A DNA stretch of 64,000 nt from Arthrobacter stackebrandtii (GCF_017876675.1 NZ_JAGIOI010000001.1:1674001-1738000); one strand, 5' to 3'; numbered from the stretch's first letter, positions 24,193 through 33,292 are shown. Notes: a model not told the origin generated them from the letters alone. Numbers and translations are program-made.

Positions 24193-24264
24193 GCCGAGGA
24201 CGTGGCAAGTCGGCGACTGTGGGGGACATTTCACCTACAGTCGCCAGCCTGCCACGTCCTCGGC
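24193..24264. repeat. Palindromic element, copy B (5' side of the AbiEi/DUF559 gene)
   Basis: GCCGAGGACGTGGCA (24193-24207) pairs perfectly with 24250-24264; the inner arms GTCGGCGACTGT / ACAGTCGCC also pair mostly. It lies about 83 bp before the gene start and is a near-copy of element A. Confidence 0.8.
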
Positions 24265-24355
24265 AGTTGCCCGGCCGGCCTGCCACGCCGTCGACGCTTG
24301 GCCGGTCAGTTGAGAGCGCCGGTCGGAGTGCGCCAGTCGGAGTGCGCCGGCCGTC

Positions 24356-25867
24356 CTACACCCCGTAAACGGTTCTCCGCGCAGAGGAGTACCGCCCGCG
24401 CACTGTGGCACCCCATCCGCCGTCGGGCATGAAGGACTCCTCGATCCGCCGGCCCCACACCGGCAGTTCCCCGGTGGCGGCCCAGGCGGCCTGGCGTGCG
24501 GCACCGAGGGCCACGTATTCGCGCTGTTCGGGGACGTCGACGGGCACCCCAAATACGGTGGCGGCCGCCTCGCGCAGCGCCCGCGACTTCGAGCCGCCGC
24601 CAATCAGCAGCACACGCTCCACGGGCACGCCGAATGAATGCAGCCCGGCAAGGGCGTCGGCCAGGGAATTCAACACGGCCAGCACGGAGGCGCGGGCCAG
24701 GTTTTCCGGCGTCATGTTGGCCCGGGTCATGCCCGTGAGCGTGCCGGTGGCGTCGGGCAGGTTGGGCGTGCGTTCGCCGTCGAGGTACGGCAGCAGGGTG
24801 AGGCCCCCGGCATCGGGCGCGGCGGCGAGTGCGAGCCGGTCAAACTCGGCCAAGTCCACATTGAGCATGGCCGCACCGGCCGCCATGACGCGGGCCGCGT
24901 TGATCGTGGCCAGCAGCGGCAGGTGCCGGCCGGTGGCGTCAGCGAAGCCCGCCAGCTGGCCGGACGCGTCCTGCACCGGTTCCTCCGAGACGGCAAACAC
25001 GGTGCCCGAGGTGCCGATCGAGACGGCCACCTCGCCCGGCGCCAGCTCCAGCCCCAGCGCGGCCCCGGCGTTGTCCCCCATGCCGGCACCAACGACGGCG
25101 GAACTTGCGCCCCAGCGTGGCAGGAGTTGCCCGGCGCTTGCGTTGGGAGCGAGCACCTCCGGGAGCGCAGGCACGGAGCCGAAGTATTCCTTGAGCAGGT
25201 GGGGCCGGTAGGTGTTGGCCACCGGGTCAAAGTAGGCGGTGCCGGAGGCGTCGCTGCGGTCTGTGGACCAGGTGCCGGTGAGTTGGCGGTTCAGCCAGTC
25301 GTGCGGCAGGCCCACGGTGTGAAGCCGGGCTGCGGCGTTCGGCTCCGAACGGGCCAGCCAGGCCAGCTTGCTCAGCGTGAAGGAGGCAACCGGAACCACG
25401 TTCACGGCCTCGACCCAGGCCTTCGCGCCGAAGTCGGCAACCATGGCCGCGGCATCATCGGCGCTGCGGACGTCGTTCCACAACAGGGCGTCATGGACTG
25501 GTTCGCCGGCGCTGTCCACGGCCACCATGCCGTGCTGCTGGGCGGCAACGGACACGCCGGCGACGCGGCCGCCCAGCGCATCGATGCCGGCCGCGGCCCA
25601 CGCGTCCCCAAGCGCAACGGTCCACACCCCGGGGTCCACGGCCGTCCCGTCCGGATGGGCCGCCGAGCCCGTGGAAACCTGGGCCCCGGTGAACAGGTCC
25701 ACGGCAACCACCTTGCAGGACTGGGTGGAAGAGTCGATGCCAACCACGACGGAGCCGGCGGCTGCCGAGACGGCAGAAGACGGACTCACAGATGCCTGGC
25801 CAGGCGTCGGCGGGCGGGGCACCTGGGCGCCGGCCGCCGTCGCGCCTTCCCCCGAAGCAGCACTCAC
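24356..25867 (-). CDS. xylB: Xylulokinase (FGGY family)
   Basis: 503 residues from GTG 25867, which overlaps the regulator's stop by 4 bp (GTGA). FGGY-kinase order: VVVGIDSSTQSCKVVAVD, SVAAQQHGMVAVD, LLWNDVRS, HDWLNRQLTG, SIGTSGTVFAV, LLPYLDGERTPNLPDATGTLTG and LIGGGSKSRAL. It phosphorylates D-xylulose with ATP, feeding the pentose phosphate pathway. Translational coupling to the SorC regulator and the nearby polyol dehydrogenases point to D-arabitol or xylitol as the source of xylulose. Confidence 0.9.
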   Translation of the reverse strand: MSAASGEGATAAGAQVPRPPTPGQASVSPSSAVSAAAGSVVVGIDSSTQSCKVVAVDLFTGAQVSTGSAAHPDGTAVDPGVWTVALGDAWAAAGIDALGGRVAGVSVAAQQHGMVAVDSAGEPVHDALLWNDVRSADDAAAMVADFGAKAWVEAVNVVPVASFTLSKLAWLARSEPNAAARLHTVGLPHDWLNRQLTGTWSTDRSDASGTAYFDPVANTYRPHLLKEYFGSVPALPEVLAPNASAGQLLPRWGASSAVVGAGMGDNAGAALGLELAPGEVAVSIGTSGTVFAVSEEPVQDASGQLAGFADATGRHLPLLATINAARVMAAGAAMLNVDLAEFDRLALAAAPDAGGLTLLPYLDGERTPNLPDATGTLTGMTRANMTPENLARASVLAVLNSLADALAGLHSFGVPVERVLLIGGGSKSRALREAAATVFGVPVDVPEQREYVALGAARQAAWAATGELPVWGRRIEESFMPDGGWGATVRGRYSSARRTVYGV

Positions 25868-26817
25868 GCGGTGGCGCCTTGGGTTGCGGCGTGGGATTGC
25901 AGGGCAAGCGCCAGTGACTCGTCCAGGACCAGCGTGTGCACGATTCCGGCGGCGATGCAGGCCCGGACGGCGTCGGCACGGGCGGCCCCCTGGGCCACGG
26001 CGATGACGCGCGGGGTGCCCTGCAGCTGTCCGACCGTGACGGAAAGTGTGCGGGCATCGAGCTCGGCAGCAACCGCAGTGCCGTCGGCGGCGATGAGCCG
26101 GCCGGAGCATTCGGCCACGGCGCCCCTGGCGATGCCGTCCTGCCGGACCGCGTTGTCCACGCGCTCCCAGACGGTGGAGAGGTTGGGGGCCCAGGCGCCA
26201 ATGGCCACAACGGCCAGGTCCAGGGAGTCGGCCTTGCTCATGGCGTCGGCGATTTCCGGCTGGCGCCGCAGGCCGGACGCCGTGGCGGCACTGTCAACCA
26301 CGAGGGGAGCCCACATGGGCCAGGTCCGGCCGCCGCCCACACGGCCCAGGCGCTGGATCAGTTCCAGGGGATTGCCGCCGCCGGCCGAGGGCAGTGCACC
26401 GGCCAGTTGCACGATGTTGCACTTGGGCAGTTCCGTGACGTGGCGGGCGGCGAGGTCCAGGGTGCGGGACCAGGAGATGCCGATGGTCATGCCGGTGCGG
26501 GCCGCGGACATGAGCTCTCCGGCGACGGCCTGGGCCTGGAGGTCGCGCTGGCGGAAGTCGTCGTCGACCGACTTGACCACCACCACCCGGTGCAGCCCGA
26601 GGCGATCGGCGAGCGCACCGGCGTCGACCTCCACGGCGGCGCCGGGGCGGCGGATTTCAATGTGGACGATGCCCTCGGCGCGGGCCTCGTCGAGGAAGCG
26701 GGCCACCTGGAACCGTGAGATTCCGTGTTCGTTGGCGATCTCCACCTTGGAATGGTTGTCCAGGTAGTAGGCCTGCCCGATGCGGGCAAGCAGCTCCTCG
26801 TGGGTAATTTCCGGCAC
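25864..26817 (-). CDS. SorC/DeoR-family sugar-responsive regulator
   Basis: 317 residues from GTG 26817 with AGGAAG 7 bp upstream; the longer open frame reads through the control region and is less likely. The N-terminal helix-turn-helix is YYLDNHSKVEIANEHGISRFQVARFLDEA; the rest is the SorC sugar-binding domain (RVVVVKS, GMTIGISWSRTL, NIVQLAGAL). It probably binds a phosphorylated sugar and controls the divergent importer, itself with xylB, and the dehydrogenase at 21560 through shared GCTCATTTGA sites. Confidence 0.88.
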   Translation of the reverse strand: MPEITHEELLARIGQAYYLDNHSKVEIANEHGISRFQVARFLDEARAEGIVHIEIRRPGAAVEVDAGALADRLGLHRVVVVKSVDDDFRQRDLQAQAVAGELMSAARTGMTIGISWSRTLDLAARHVTELPKCNIVQLAGALPSAGGGNPLELIQRLGRVGGGRTWPMWAPLVVDSAATASGLRRQPEIADAMSKADSLDLAVVAIGAWAPNLSTVWERVDNAVRQDGIARGAVAECSGRLIAADGTAVAAELDARTLSVTVGQLQGTPRVIAVAQGAARADAVRACIAAGIVHTLVLDESLALALQSHAATQGATA

Positions 26818-26840
26818 GGCGCGCCTTCCTAAAAAGAAAC

Positions 26841-26924
26841 ATTTGAGCGACTGCTCTTGCTCAAATGAGTATATATGACTAGAGTCACTTAACAAATGAG
26901 CAAGATCATGTTCTCAAATGAGCA
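26841..26924 (+). promoter_or_regulatory. Four ATTTGAGC/GCTCAAAT operators in the divergent control region
   Basis: ATTTGAGC at 26841, the palindrome CTCAAATGAG at 26860-26869, AAATGAGCA at 26894-26902 and TCTCAAATGAGCA at 26912-26924. They lie between the SorC regulator and the solute-binding protein gene, covering its likely promoter. The last one ends 19 bp before the gene. Confidence 0.75.
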
Positions 26925-26943
26925 ACGAGATTGAGAGTGACCA

Positions 26944-28332
26944 ATGAAGTTCCCACCATTTCGCGCCGCAAAGGCGCACCGGCCGCGGCCCGGCAAGAAG
27001 GCTGCCGGCTGGATGGCCCTGGCCGCCGCCGCAACCCTCACCCTGGGCGGCTGCGCTCCGGCCGGTGCAGCCCAGGACACCCTCGTGGTGGCCATCGTTG
27101 CCAACCCGCAGATGAAGGACGCCATCTCCCTGCAGGATGACTTCAAGGCCAAGCATCCCAACGTCAACGTGAAGTTTGTGACGCTGCCGGAGAATGAGGC
27201 CCGCGCCAAGATCACCGCGTCGGTGGCCACCGGCGGCGGCGAGTTCGACGTCGTCATGATCTCCAACTATGAAACGGAGATGTGGGCGGCCAACGGCTGG
27301 ATTGAAAACCTTCAGCCCCTCGCGGACGCCACCCCCGGCTATGACACCAAGGATTTCATCCCCACCATCAAGGACGCGCTGAGCTACCAGGGCGACATGT
27401 ATTCGGTCCCGTTCTACGGCGAGTCCTCCTTCCTTGTGTACCGCGAGGACCTGTTCAAGGAAGCCGGCATCACCATGCCCAAGCACCCCACCTGGGACGA
27501 GATCGGCACCATCGCCCGCAAGCTCAACGACCCCGCCAAGGACTTTGCCGGCATCTGCCTGCGCGGCCTGGCCGGCTGGGGCGAGGTCATGGCCCCGCTG
27601 GACACCGTCATCAACACCTACGGCGGCCAGTGGTTCGACATGGACTGGAACGCCAAGCTGGACTCACCCGAGGTCAAGGCCGCCGTCACCGACTATGTGG
27701 ACCTGCTGCACGACGCCGGCCAGCCCGGCGCCGCGACCAGCGGCTACGGCGACTGCATCACGCGCTACAGCCAGGGCAAGGCGGCCATGTGGTACGACGC
27801 CACGGCCATGGTTTCCAGCATCGAGGATCCCGCCTCCTCCCTCGTGGCCGGCAAGTCGCAGTACGCCCCCGCACCCGTGGAGAAGACGGAGTCGGCAGGC
27901 TGGCTCTACAGCTGGTCGCTCGCCATCCCCACCACCACCAAGCACAAGGACGCCGCCTGGGACTTCATCTCCTGGATGACCAACAAGGACTACATCAAGC
28001 TGGTCGGCAACAACATCGGCTGGGAGCGAGTTCCCCCGGGCAGCCGCCAGTCCACCTATGAGATTTCCGAATACGCCGCCGTCGCCAAGGCCTACGCCAA
28101 GCCCACCCTGGACGCCATGTACAGCGCCAAGCAGGCCACGTCCATGGTCAACCCCGTCCCCTATCCCGGCCTGCAGTTTGTGGCCATCCCGGAATTCCAG
28201 GACCTCGGCACCCGGGTCAGCCAGCAGATTTCCGCCGCCATTGCCGGGCAAAAGTCCGTCGGTGAAGCGCTGAAGCAGGCCCAGCAGTATGCAGAGCCCA
28301 TCGCCGCGTCATACCAAGAAGGAGGCAAGTAG
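26944..28332 (+). CDS. Polyol ABC importer, solute-binding lipoprotein (SmoE-like)
   Basis: 462 residues. Basic N terminus (KAHRPRPGKK), hydrophobic core and lipobox LGGC with lipidated Cys37. The mature part is a family 1 extracellular binding protein (NPQMKDAISLQDDFKAKHP, YSVPFYGESSFLVYREDLFKEAG, AWDFISWMTN), most like sorbitol/mannitol binding proteins SmoE. First gene of the importer operon. No ATPase is encoded, so a shared MsmK/UgpC-type ATPase elsewhere is expected. Confidence 0.9.
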   Translation: MKFPPFRAAKAHRPRPGKKAAGWMALAAAATLTLGGCAPAGAAQDTLVVAIVANPQMKDAISLQDDFKAKHPNVNVKFVTLPENEARAKITASVATGGGEFDVVMISNYETEMWAANGWIENLQPLADATPGYDTKDFIPTIKDALSYQGDMYSVPFYGESSFLVYREDLFKEAGITMPKHPTWDEIGTIARKLNDPAKDFAGICLRGLAGWGEVMAPLDTVINTYGGQWFDMDWNAKLDSPEVKAAVTDYVDLLHDAGQPGAATSGYGDCITRYSQGKAAMWYDATAMVSSIEDPASSLVAGKSQYAPAPVEKTESAGWLYSWSLAIPTTTKHKDAAWDFISWMTNKDYIKLVGNNIGWERVPPGSRQSTYEISEYAAVAKAYAKPTLDAMYSAKQATSMVNPVPYPGLQFVAIPEFQDLGTRVSQQISAAIAGQKSVGEALKQAQQYAEPIAASYQEGGK

Positions 28333-29279
28333 TGGCTACCACCCTGGTTGACAAGCACAACCTCAAACAGCACCAGCGCCGCACTGAAAAGGACGGCTCC
28401 GGCATGTCCAAGGCGGAGGGCTGGCGCCGCCGCGGCCCACTCCTGCCCGCGCTGATTTTCACAATCGTCATCACGCAGCTGCCGTTCCTCGTCACCATCT
28501 GGTACTCCATGCGGAACTGGAACCTCCTGCGCCCCGACGGCAACCAGTTCAACGGCCTGCAAAACTATGTGGACATCTTCCGCGACTCCACCTTCCGCAG
28601 CTCGGCAGTCAACAGCATCGTCATCACCCTTGGCTGCGTGTTCTTCGCCATGGTCCTGGGCATCATCTTCGCCCTCCTGCTCGACCGCAAGTTCCGCGGC
28701 CAGGGCGTGGTGCGCACCATGCTCATCACCCCGTTCCTCATCATGCCGGTCGCCGGGGCCACGCTCTGGAGCATCTCCATGCTGAACCCGAGCTTCGGCC
28801 TGGTGAACTGGGTGATCTCCCTCGTGGGCATCCCGCCCGTCGACTGGACCTCGCAGCACCCCATCGTCTCCATCCTCATGGCGCTGGTCTGGCAGTGGAC
28901 CCCCTTCACCATGCTGCTGGTGCTGGCCGGCCTGCAGTCCCAGCCCAAGGACGTCCTTGAGGCCGCACAGATCGACGGCGCCGGCTGGACCAAGACGTTC
29001 TTCTGGGTCACACTTCCCCAGCTGCGCCGCTACATCGAACTCGGCGTGCTGCTGGGCACCATCTACGTGGTCAACACCTTCGACCAGATCTACCTCATGA
29101 CCGCGGGCGGCCCCGGGACGGCGAGCGCCAACCTGCCGTTTTACATCTACCAGCGGGCCTTCCTGGGCTTCGACATCGGACAGGCCGCAGCCATGGGCGT
29201 CGTGGTCGTCATCGCGACGATCATCATCGCCACCCTCGCCCTCCGCCTGATCTTCCGCAGCTTTGACGCAAAGGACTAA
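28332..29279 (+). CDS. Polyol ABC importer, permease 1 (SmoF-like)
   Basis: 315 residues from GTG 28332, which shares one base with the binding-protein stop. Six membrane segments and the inner-membrane EAA loop VLEAAQIDGAGWTKTFFWVTLPQL, which docks the ATPase. Belongs to the MalF/UgpA-type permeases. Confidence 0.9.
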   Translation: MATTLVDKHNLKQHQRRTEKDGSGMSKAEGWRRRGPLLPALIFTIVITQLPFLVTIWYSMRNWNLLRPDGNQFNGLQNYVDIFRDSTFRSSAVNSIVITLGCVFFAMVLGIIFALLLDRKFRGQGVVRTMLITPFLIMPVAGATLWSISMLNPSFGLVNWVISLVGIPPVDWTSQHPIVSILMALVWQWTPFTMLLVLAGLQSQPKDVLEAAQIDGAGWTKTFFWVTLPQLRRYIELGVLLGTIYVVNTFDQIYLMTAGGPGTASANLPFYIYQRAFLGFDIGQAAAMGVVVVIATIIIATLALRLIFRSFDAKD

Positions 29280-29282
29280 GCC

Positions 29283-30161
29283 GTGACAACCACCATCACT
29301 CCCCCTGCAACCGCCCCCGTTTCGGCCGAGCGGAAGTCCCGTGAGGCACGACGGCGTTTCGCCGGTTCCAGCATCACCACCCTTACGTGGCTGCTCGCCT
29401 TTGTGTTCTTCGCACCCGTGATCTGGCTCGTCATGACCGCGTTCAAGCCCGAGTCAGCGGCCGCCTCCAACCCGCCCGTGTTCTTCTTTGTCCCAACGTT
29501 CGAGCAGTTTGAGGCGGTGCTGGCCAACGGTGCCGGCGCGTACTTCCTCAACTCGCTCATCGCCACGGGGCTCTCAACGGTGCTTGTCATCGTGCTGGCC
29601 GTCCCGGCGTCGTACGCCCTGAGCATCCGGCCAGTGAAGAAGACCTCTGACGTGCTTTTCTTCTTCATCTCCACCAAGATGCTGCCGGTTGTTGCCGTCA
29701 TCATGCCCATCTATGTCATTGCCGGGCAGATCAAGGTGCTGGACAACATCGGCACCCTCGTGGTGCTGTACACGGCCATGAACCTGCCCATCGCGGTGTG
29801 GATGATGCGCTCCTTCTTCCAGGAAGTCCCGGCGGAGGTGCTCGAGGCCGCTTCCATGGACGGTGCCGGGCTCATCAAGACCCTGCGCACCATCCTGATC
29901 CCCATGGTCACGCCAGGCCTGGCCGCCACGGCCCTGATCTGCGTGATCTTTGCCTGGAATGAGTTCTTCTTTGCCCTGAACCTCACGGCCGCCAATGCCG
30001 CCACGGTGCCGGTGTTCCTCGTGTCGCAGATGACCAGTGAGGGCCTGTTCCTGGCCAAGCTGTCGGCAGCCTCGGTGCTGGCGTCGCTGCCTGTGGTCAT
30101 TGCCGGCTGGGTGGCCCAGAAGCAGCTGGTCCGCGGCCTCTCCATGGGTGCGGTGAAGTAG
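29283..30161 (+). CDS. Polyol ABC importer, permease 2 (SmoG-like)
   Basis: 292 residues from GTG 29283, 3 bp after the first permease. Six membrane segments and the EAA loop VLEAASMDGAGLIKTLRTILIPM. Partner of the preceding permease in a MalFGK-type importer. Confidence 0.9.
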   Translation: MTTTITPPATAPVSAERKSREARRRFAGSSITTLTWLLAFVFFAPVIWLVMTAFKPESAAASNPPVFFFVPTFEQFEAVLANGAGAYFLNSLIATGLSTVLVIVLAVPASYALSIRPVKKTSDVLFFFISTKMLPVVAVIMPIYVIAGQIKVLDNIGTLVVLYTAMNLPIAVWMMRSFFQEVPAEVLEAASMDGAGLIKTLRTILIPMVTPGLAATALICVIFAWNEFFFALNLTAANAATVPVFLVSQMTSEGLFLAKLSAASVLASLPVVIAGWVAQKQLVRGLSMGAVK

Positions 30162-30165
30162 AAAC

Positions 30166-31251
30166 ATGGCAACCCAGGCAACCTCAATTCCAGAAGCGTC
30201 GGCAGGAACCATGTTGAATTCACCCACCGCGCCGGCCCCCGCCGTTCCGGACACCATGACGGCCTCGGTCCTGGTCCGGCAGGGCGAGCTGCGCACCGAA
30301 CAGCGCCCCGTCCCCGCACCAGGGCCGGGCGAGGTGCTCGTGCGCATCACTTCGGTGGGCGTGTGCGGATCCGACACCCACTACTTCACCCACGGCAGGA
30401 TCGGCAGCTTCGTGGTCGATTCGCCGCTGGTGCTGGGCCACGAGCCCGCCGGCGTGGTGGTGGCACTGGGGCCGGGCGTCACCGATCGCGAGGCAGGGCA
30501 GCGCGTCTCGCTTGAGCCGGGAATCCCGGATCCGCTCTCGAGGCAGTCGCTGGCCGGCTGCTACAACCTTGATCCCGGCGTGCGGTTCTTTGCCACGCCT
30601 CCCATCGACGGGGTGTTTTCCGAATACGCGGTGCACCCGGCAGCCTTCTGCCATCCCGTCCCGGACTCAGTCTCGGACGACGCCGCAGCACTCCTGGAAC
30701 CTCTCAGTGTTGCACTCGCGGCCCGGGCAGCCGGAAAAGTCCAGCTCGGCGACAAGGTACTCGTGGCCGGAGCCGGGCCCATCGGGCTGCTCATCTCCAA
30801 GGTGGCCCAGCTGGCCGGGGCAACCGTCACCCTGACAGACGTACGGGCTGAACGCCTCGAAATTGCGGAGGCCTACGGCGCTGCGCAGACGTTTACGGCA
30901 GCCAACCAGCCGCCTGTCGTACCCGAATTCGATGTCTTCATCGACGCCAGCGGCGCCGAGCGGGCCATCCTGGGCGGGCTGGAACGGCTCGCCCCGCGCG
31001 GGCGCGCCGTCCTGGTGGGCATGGGCGCGGACACTGTCGCACTTCCGGTGCCGCTGCTGCAGGGCCGGGAGCTGACGATTACCGGCACCTTCCGCTATGC
31101 GAACACCTGGCCCACCGCCATCGAGCTGGCCGCCTCCGGCCAGGTTGACCTCGACGGCCTCGTCACCTCAACCCACGGGCTGGCAGACGTGGAGGCTGCG
31201 CTGACGGCAGGCGCCACCCCGGGCGCCCTGAAGGCCATGGTCCACCCCTAA
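30166..31251 (+). CDS. Zinc-dependent polyol dehydrogenase (sorbitol/xylitol type)
   Basis: 361 residues from 30166; ATG 30211 with AGGAACC upstream is a good alternative and would remove a 15-residue tail. Medium-chain dehydrogenase with catalytic-zinc ligands Cys67 (VGVCGSD), His92 and Glu93 (LGHEPAG), NAD-binding VAGAGPIGLL, and YNLDPGVRFFATPP. The lobe that usually holds the four structural-zinc cysteines keeps only Cys132. Likely oxidises sorbitol, xylitol or a related polyol to a ketose. Last gene of the importer operon. Confidence 0.87.
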   Translation: MATQATSIPEASAGTMLNSPTAPAPAVPDTMTASVLVRQGELRTEQRPVPAPGPGEVLVRITSVGVCGSDTHYFTHGRIGSFVVDSPLVLGHEPAGVVVALGPGVTDREAGQRVSLEPGIPDPLSRQSLAGCYNLDPGVRFFATPPIDGVFSEYAVHPAAFCHPVPDSVSDDAAALLEPLSVALAARAAGKVQLGDKVLVAGAGPIGLLISKVAQLAGATVTLTDVRAERLEIAEAYGAAQTFTAANQPPVVPEFDVFIDASGAERAILGGLERLAPRGRAVLVGMGADTVALPVPLLQGRELTITGTFRYANTWPTAIELAASGQVDLDGLVTSTHGLADVEAALTAGATPGALKAMVHP

Positions 31252-31257
31252 AATACC

Positions 31258-31305
31258 GACGCCATCGCAGCAATCGACCGTTTTCTGGGGACGCCATCGC
31301 AGCAA
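31258..31305. repeat. 16-bp direct repeat
   Basis: GACGCCATCGCAGCAA occurs at 31258-31273 and again at 31290-31305, a 32-bp period, just past the dehydrogenase stop. No gene is seen in 31252-31430. Confidence 0.7.
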
Positions 31306-31394
31306 ATGCGTGATTATTCGCATCGCGAGCGCAGCAGGCAATGGGCCGTTTGGTGCTCGGCGCAGGAACGACGCGGTTTGGTTTTCGAGCAGGC

Positions 31395-31421
31395 GAGGTG
31401 CCGGCCACAGGCCGGCGCCTC
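31395..31421. terminator. Hairpin between convergent genes
   Basis: GAGGTGCCGGCC and GGCCGGCGCCTC pair with one mismatch over a 3-nt loop, 10 bp beyond the hydrolase stop (minus strand). Confidence 0.55.
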
Positions 31422-31430
31422 GTGCTGTGG

Positions 31431-32156
31431 TCAGTCGGCTGCGTAAGCGTCCAGGATGATCCGGGCCAGCGCTTCGGGGCGGCTCCACATGGGCCAATGG
31501 CCCGTTGGGAGGTCGATGTAGTCGACCTTTTTGAGGTTTGCGACCTCAGCGAACATTGGGTGGCCTGCTTCGACGAGCTCCCTCACCTGCGAGCTCGGAA
31601 TCGAACAACACACGAGAGTGTTCGGCACCTCAAGGCGGGCGTCGTTGGTGAGTTCCACGGCTTGGCGCAGCACAGGACCTGGCTCCGGAACGGCACGATT
31701 CCTGAACCGTTCAAGAGTGCCGGCATCCAGGCCCTCAAGGCTGGCTTGCCGGCCAAGCACGTTGAAGGGCGGCAGCGGAAGCCCCTCTGCGTCTTCGGGG
31801 AAGCCAGGGGCGAAAGCTGTGCCGGGGGCGACCGGGCCGCTGTCGACCCAGATCACCCGGCGGACCAACTCTGGATGCCGGTCGAGGACGAGACTCACCG
31901 GGGCGTTGGCGCCGCTGTGTGCCACAATGACCGCCTCCCCGTCATCAGCAGTCAAGGCCCGCTCGATTGCTGCGGTCTGATCATCAAGCGTTCTGGAGGA
32001 TCGTTCAGCGTCCGTTGGGTCCAGGCCCGGCAGAGTCAGTGGAACAGCCCACGGCCCGTTGGCCGGAAGGTTCTCAAGCAATTCGTCCCAAGCCCAGGCA
32101 CCCAGCCAGTGGCCAGGCACAAGGATTATTTTCGGGCTGGTCTTTTCAGTTGTCAT
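31431..32156 (-). CDS. Alpha/beta hydrolase
   Basis: 241 residues. Oxyanion-loop region LVPGHWLGAWAWDEL, nucleophile elbow AHSGANA with Ser81, acid region VIWVDSGPV, and catalytic His in LPTGHWPMWSRPE. It resembles the small esterase/hydroxynitrile-lyase-like group; the substrate cannot be named. The divergent WYL regulator gene, 75 bp away, probably controls it. Confidence 0.83.
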   Translation of the reverse strand: MTTEKTSPKIILVPGHWLGAWAWDELLENLPANGPWAVPLTLPGLDPTDAERSSRTLDDQTAAIERALTADDGEAVIVAHSGANAPVSLVLDRHPELVRRVIWVDSGPVAPGTAFAPGFPEDAEGLPLPPFNVLGRQASLEGLDAGTLERFRNRAVPEPGPVLRQAVELTNDARLEVPNTLVCCSIPSSQVRELVEAGHPMFAEVANLKKVDYIDLPTGHWPMWSRPEALARIILDAYAAD

Positions 32157-32231
32157 GTCAGAATCCTCGCAGCAGGTTTGGACAACTGCATGTCACTATT
32201 TATGGCACGATTATGGCAAGGGGGTGGTGCA

Positions 32232-32987
32232 ATGAAGCGGACGGAGAGGCTTCACGCGTTGTCGGAAATGCTGCGTCGCAGCGGCTCTCGCGGGCGCACA
32301 GCCGAACGGCTGGCGAGCGAGTTCGGCGTGTCCGTGCGCACCATCAAGAGGGACCTGGATGCGCTGGAGAACAGCGGCGCGCCAGTCTGGGCCCGTCCGG
32401 GGCCCGGCGGCGGGTACGGCCTGGCCGGCCGTGCCAATCTCCCGCCAATCACCCTGACACCGGAGCAGGCAGTGGCCCTGCTCGCTGCCGTCACGGCAGC
32501 GCCTGATGCGCCTTTTGCGGATCTCGCCGCCGCAGGCATCCGGAAGATTGTCGATGTGCTGGACCCGCGGACCCGCAAAAGGGCGGACGAACTCGCCCGC
32601 CGAATCTGGATCAACACCGAAACTCCCGTTGCGCGGGTGATCAGCTCCGCCCTCGAGCAGGCAATGGCGGAGCAACTGGTTGTCCGGATCCGCTATTCCT
32701 CGGCCACTGGAAACACAACCACCCGCGACGTTGAGCCCGTGATCTTCGCTTGCCGGGACGGGCGCTGGTACCTGATCGGCTGGTGCCGCATGAGGAACGA
32801 CATGCGGTGGTTCCTGCTCAAGCGCATCGAACGCGCCAGCGTCACCAGGATGCCTTGCGGGGACCATGGCGTTGAAGAGGCCGGCATTCCCCCGGCGACC
32901 GCCAGATCGGTACGGCTCGGAGATGGCCAACAACCAGTGCAAGCACGCCCGGATTTGAGGCTGGATCCTGACGAACGTGAGGGATAA
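32232..32987 (+). CDS. YafY-type regulator (HTH + WYL domain)
   Basis: 251 residues from ATG 32232 (MKRTERLHALSEMLRRSG). N-terminal winged helix RTAERLASEFGVSVRTIKRDLDALENSGAPVW; WYL domain with RDGRWYLIGWCRMRNDMRWFLLKRI. WYL domains sense small ligands or nucleic acids. Divergent from the hydrolase gene. Confidence 0.87.
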   Translation: MKRTERLHALSEMLRRSGSRGRTAERLASEFGVSVRTIKRDLDALENSGAPVWARPGPGGGYGLAGRANLPPITLTPEQAVALLAAVTAAPDAPFADLAAAGIRKIVDVLDPRTRKRADELARRIWINTETPVARVISSALEQAMAEQLVVRIRYSSATGNTTTRDVEPVIFACRDGRWYLIGWCRMRNDMRWFLLKRIERASVTRMPCGDHGVEEAGIPPATARSVRLGDGQQPVQARPDLRLDPDEREG

Positions 32988-33001
32988 ACTCCGGGCGAAG
33001 G

Positions 33002-33292
33002 CTAACCGCCGGCGACGGACTGGATGACCAGCAGTTCGGCACCGGCGGCGATACGGGTGTCCAGGCCGGAGAGCCGGCGCACCTCGTCTCCGTCGAGGTA
33101 GATGTTGACGAAGCGGCGCAGCGCCCCGGTTTCGTCCCTTAGGCGGCGGCCGAAAATGGGGTACTCCGCGGCAACGGCATCCAGCAGCTCGGACAGCGGA
33201 GCCCCCTCCCCCACGTCAAGCCGCAGTTCCGCACTGTCCCCCACCAGGGGCTGGAGCAGCCGTGGCACGAGCATCGTCACCTCTCCCGACAT
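33002..33292 (-). CDS. MoaD/ThiS-family ubiquitin-like sulfur carrier
   Basis: 96 residues with the beta-grasp pattern and a C-terminal GG (SVAGG) that would be adenylated and thiocarboxylated. PLSELLDAVAAEYP and RRFVNIYLDGDEVR fit MoaD-like proteins. It follows the BNR-repeat gene by 9 bp, so the two are likely co-transcribed. No moa genes are nearby, so molybdopterin synthesis is not implied. Confidence 0.82.
   Translation of the reverse strand: MSGEVTMLVPRLLQPLVGDSAELRLDVGEGAPLSELLDAVAAEYPIFGRRLRDETGALRRFVNIYLDGDEVRRLSGLDTRIAAGAELLVIQSVAGG

Noticed and set aside
24638-26767. 709-residue open frame on the plus strand
   Set aside because: Antisense to xylulokinase and the SorC regulator, both with full family motifs; Gly/Arg/Ala-rich shadow.
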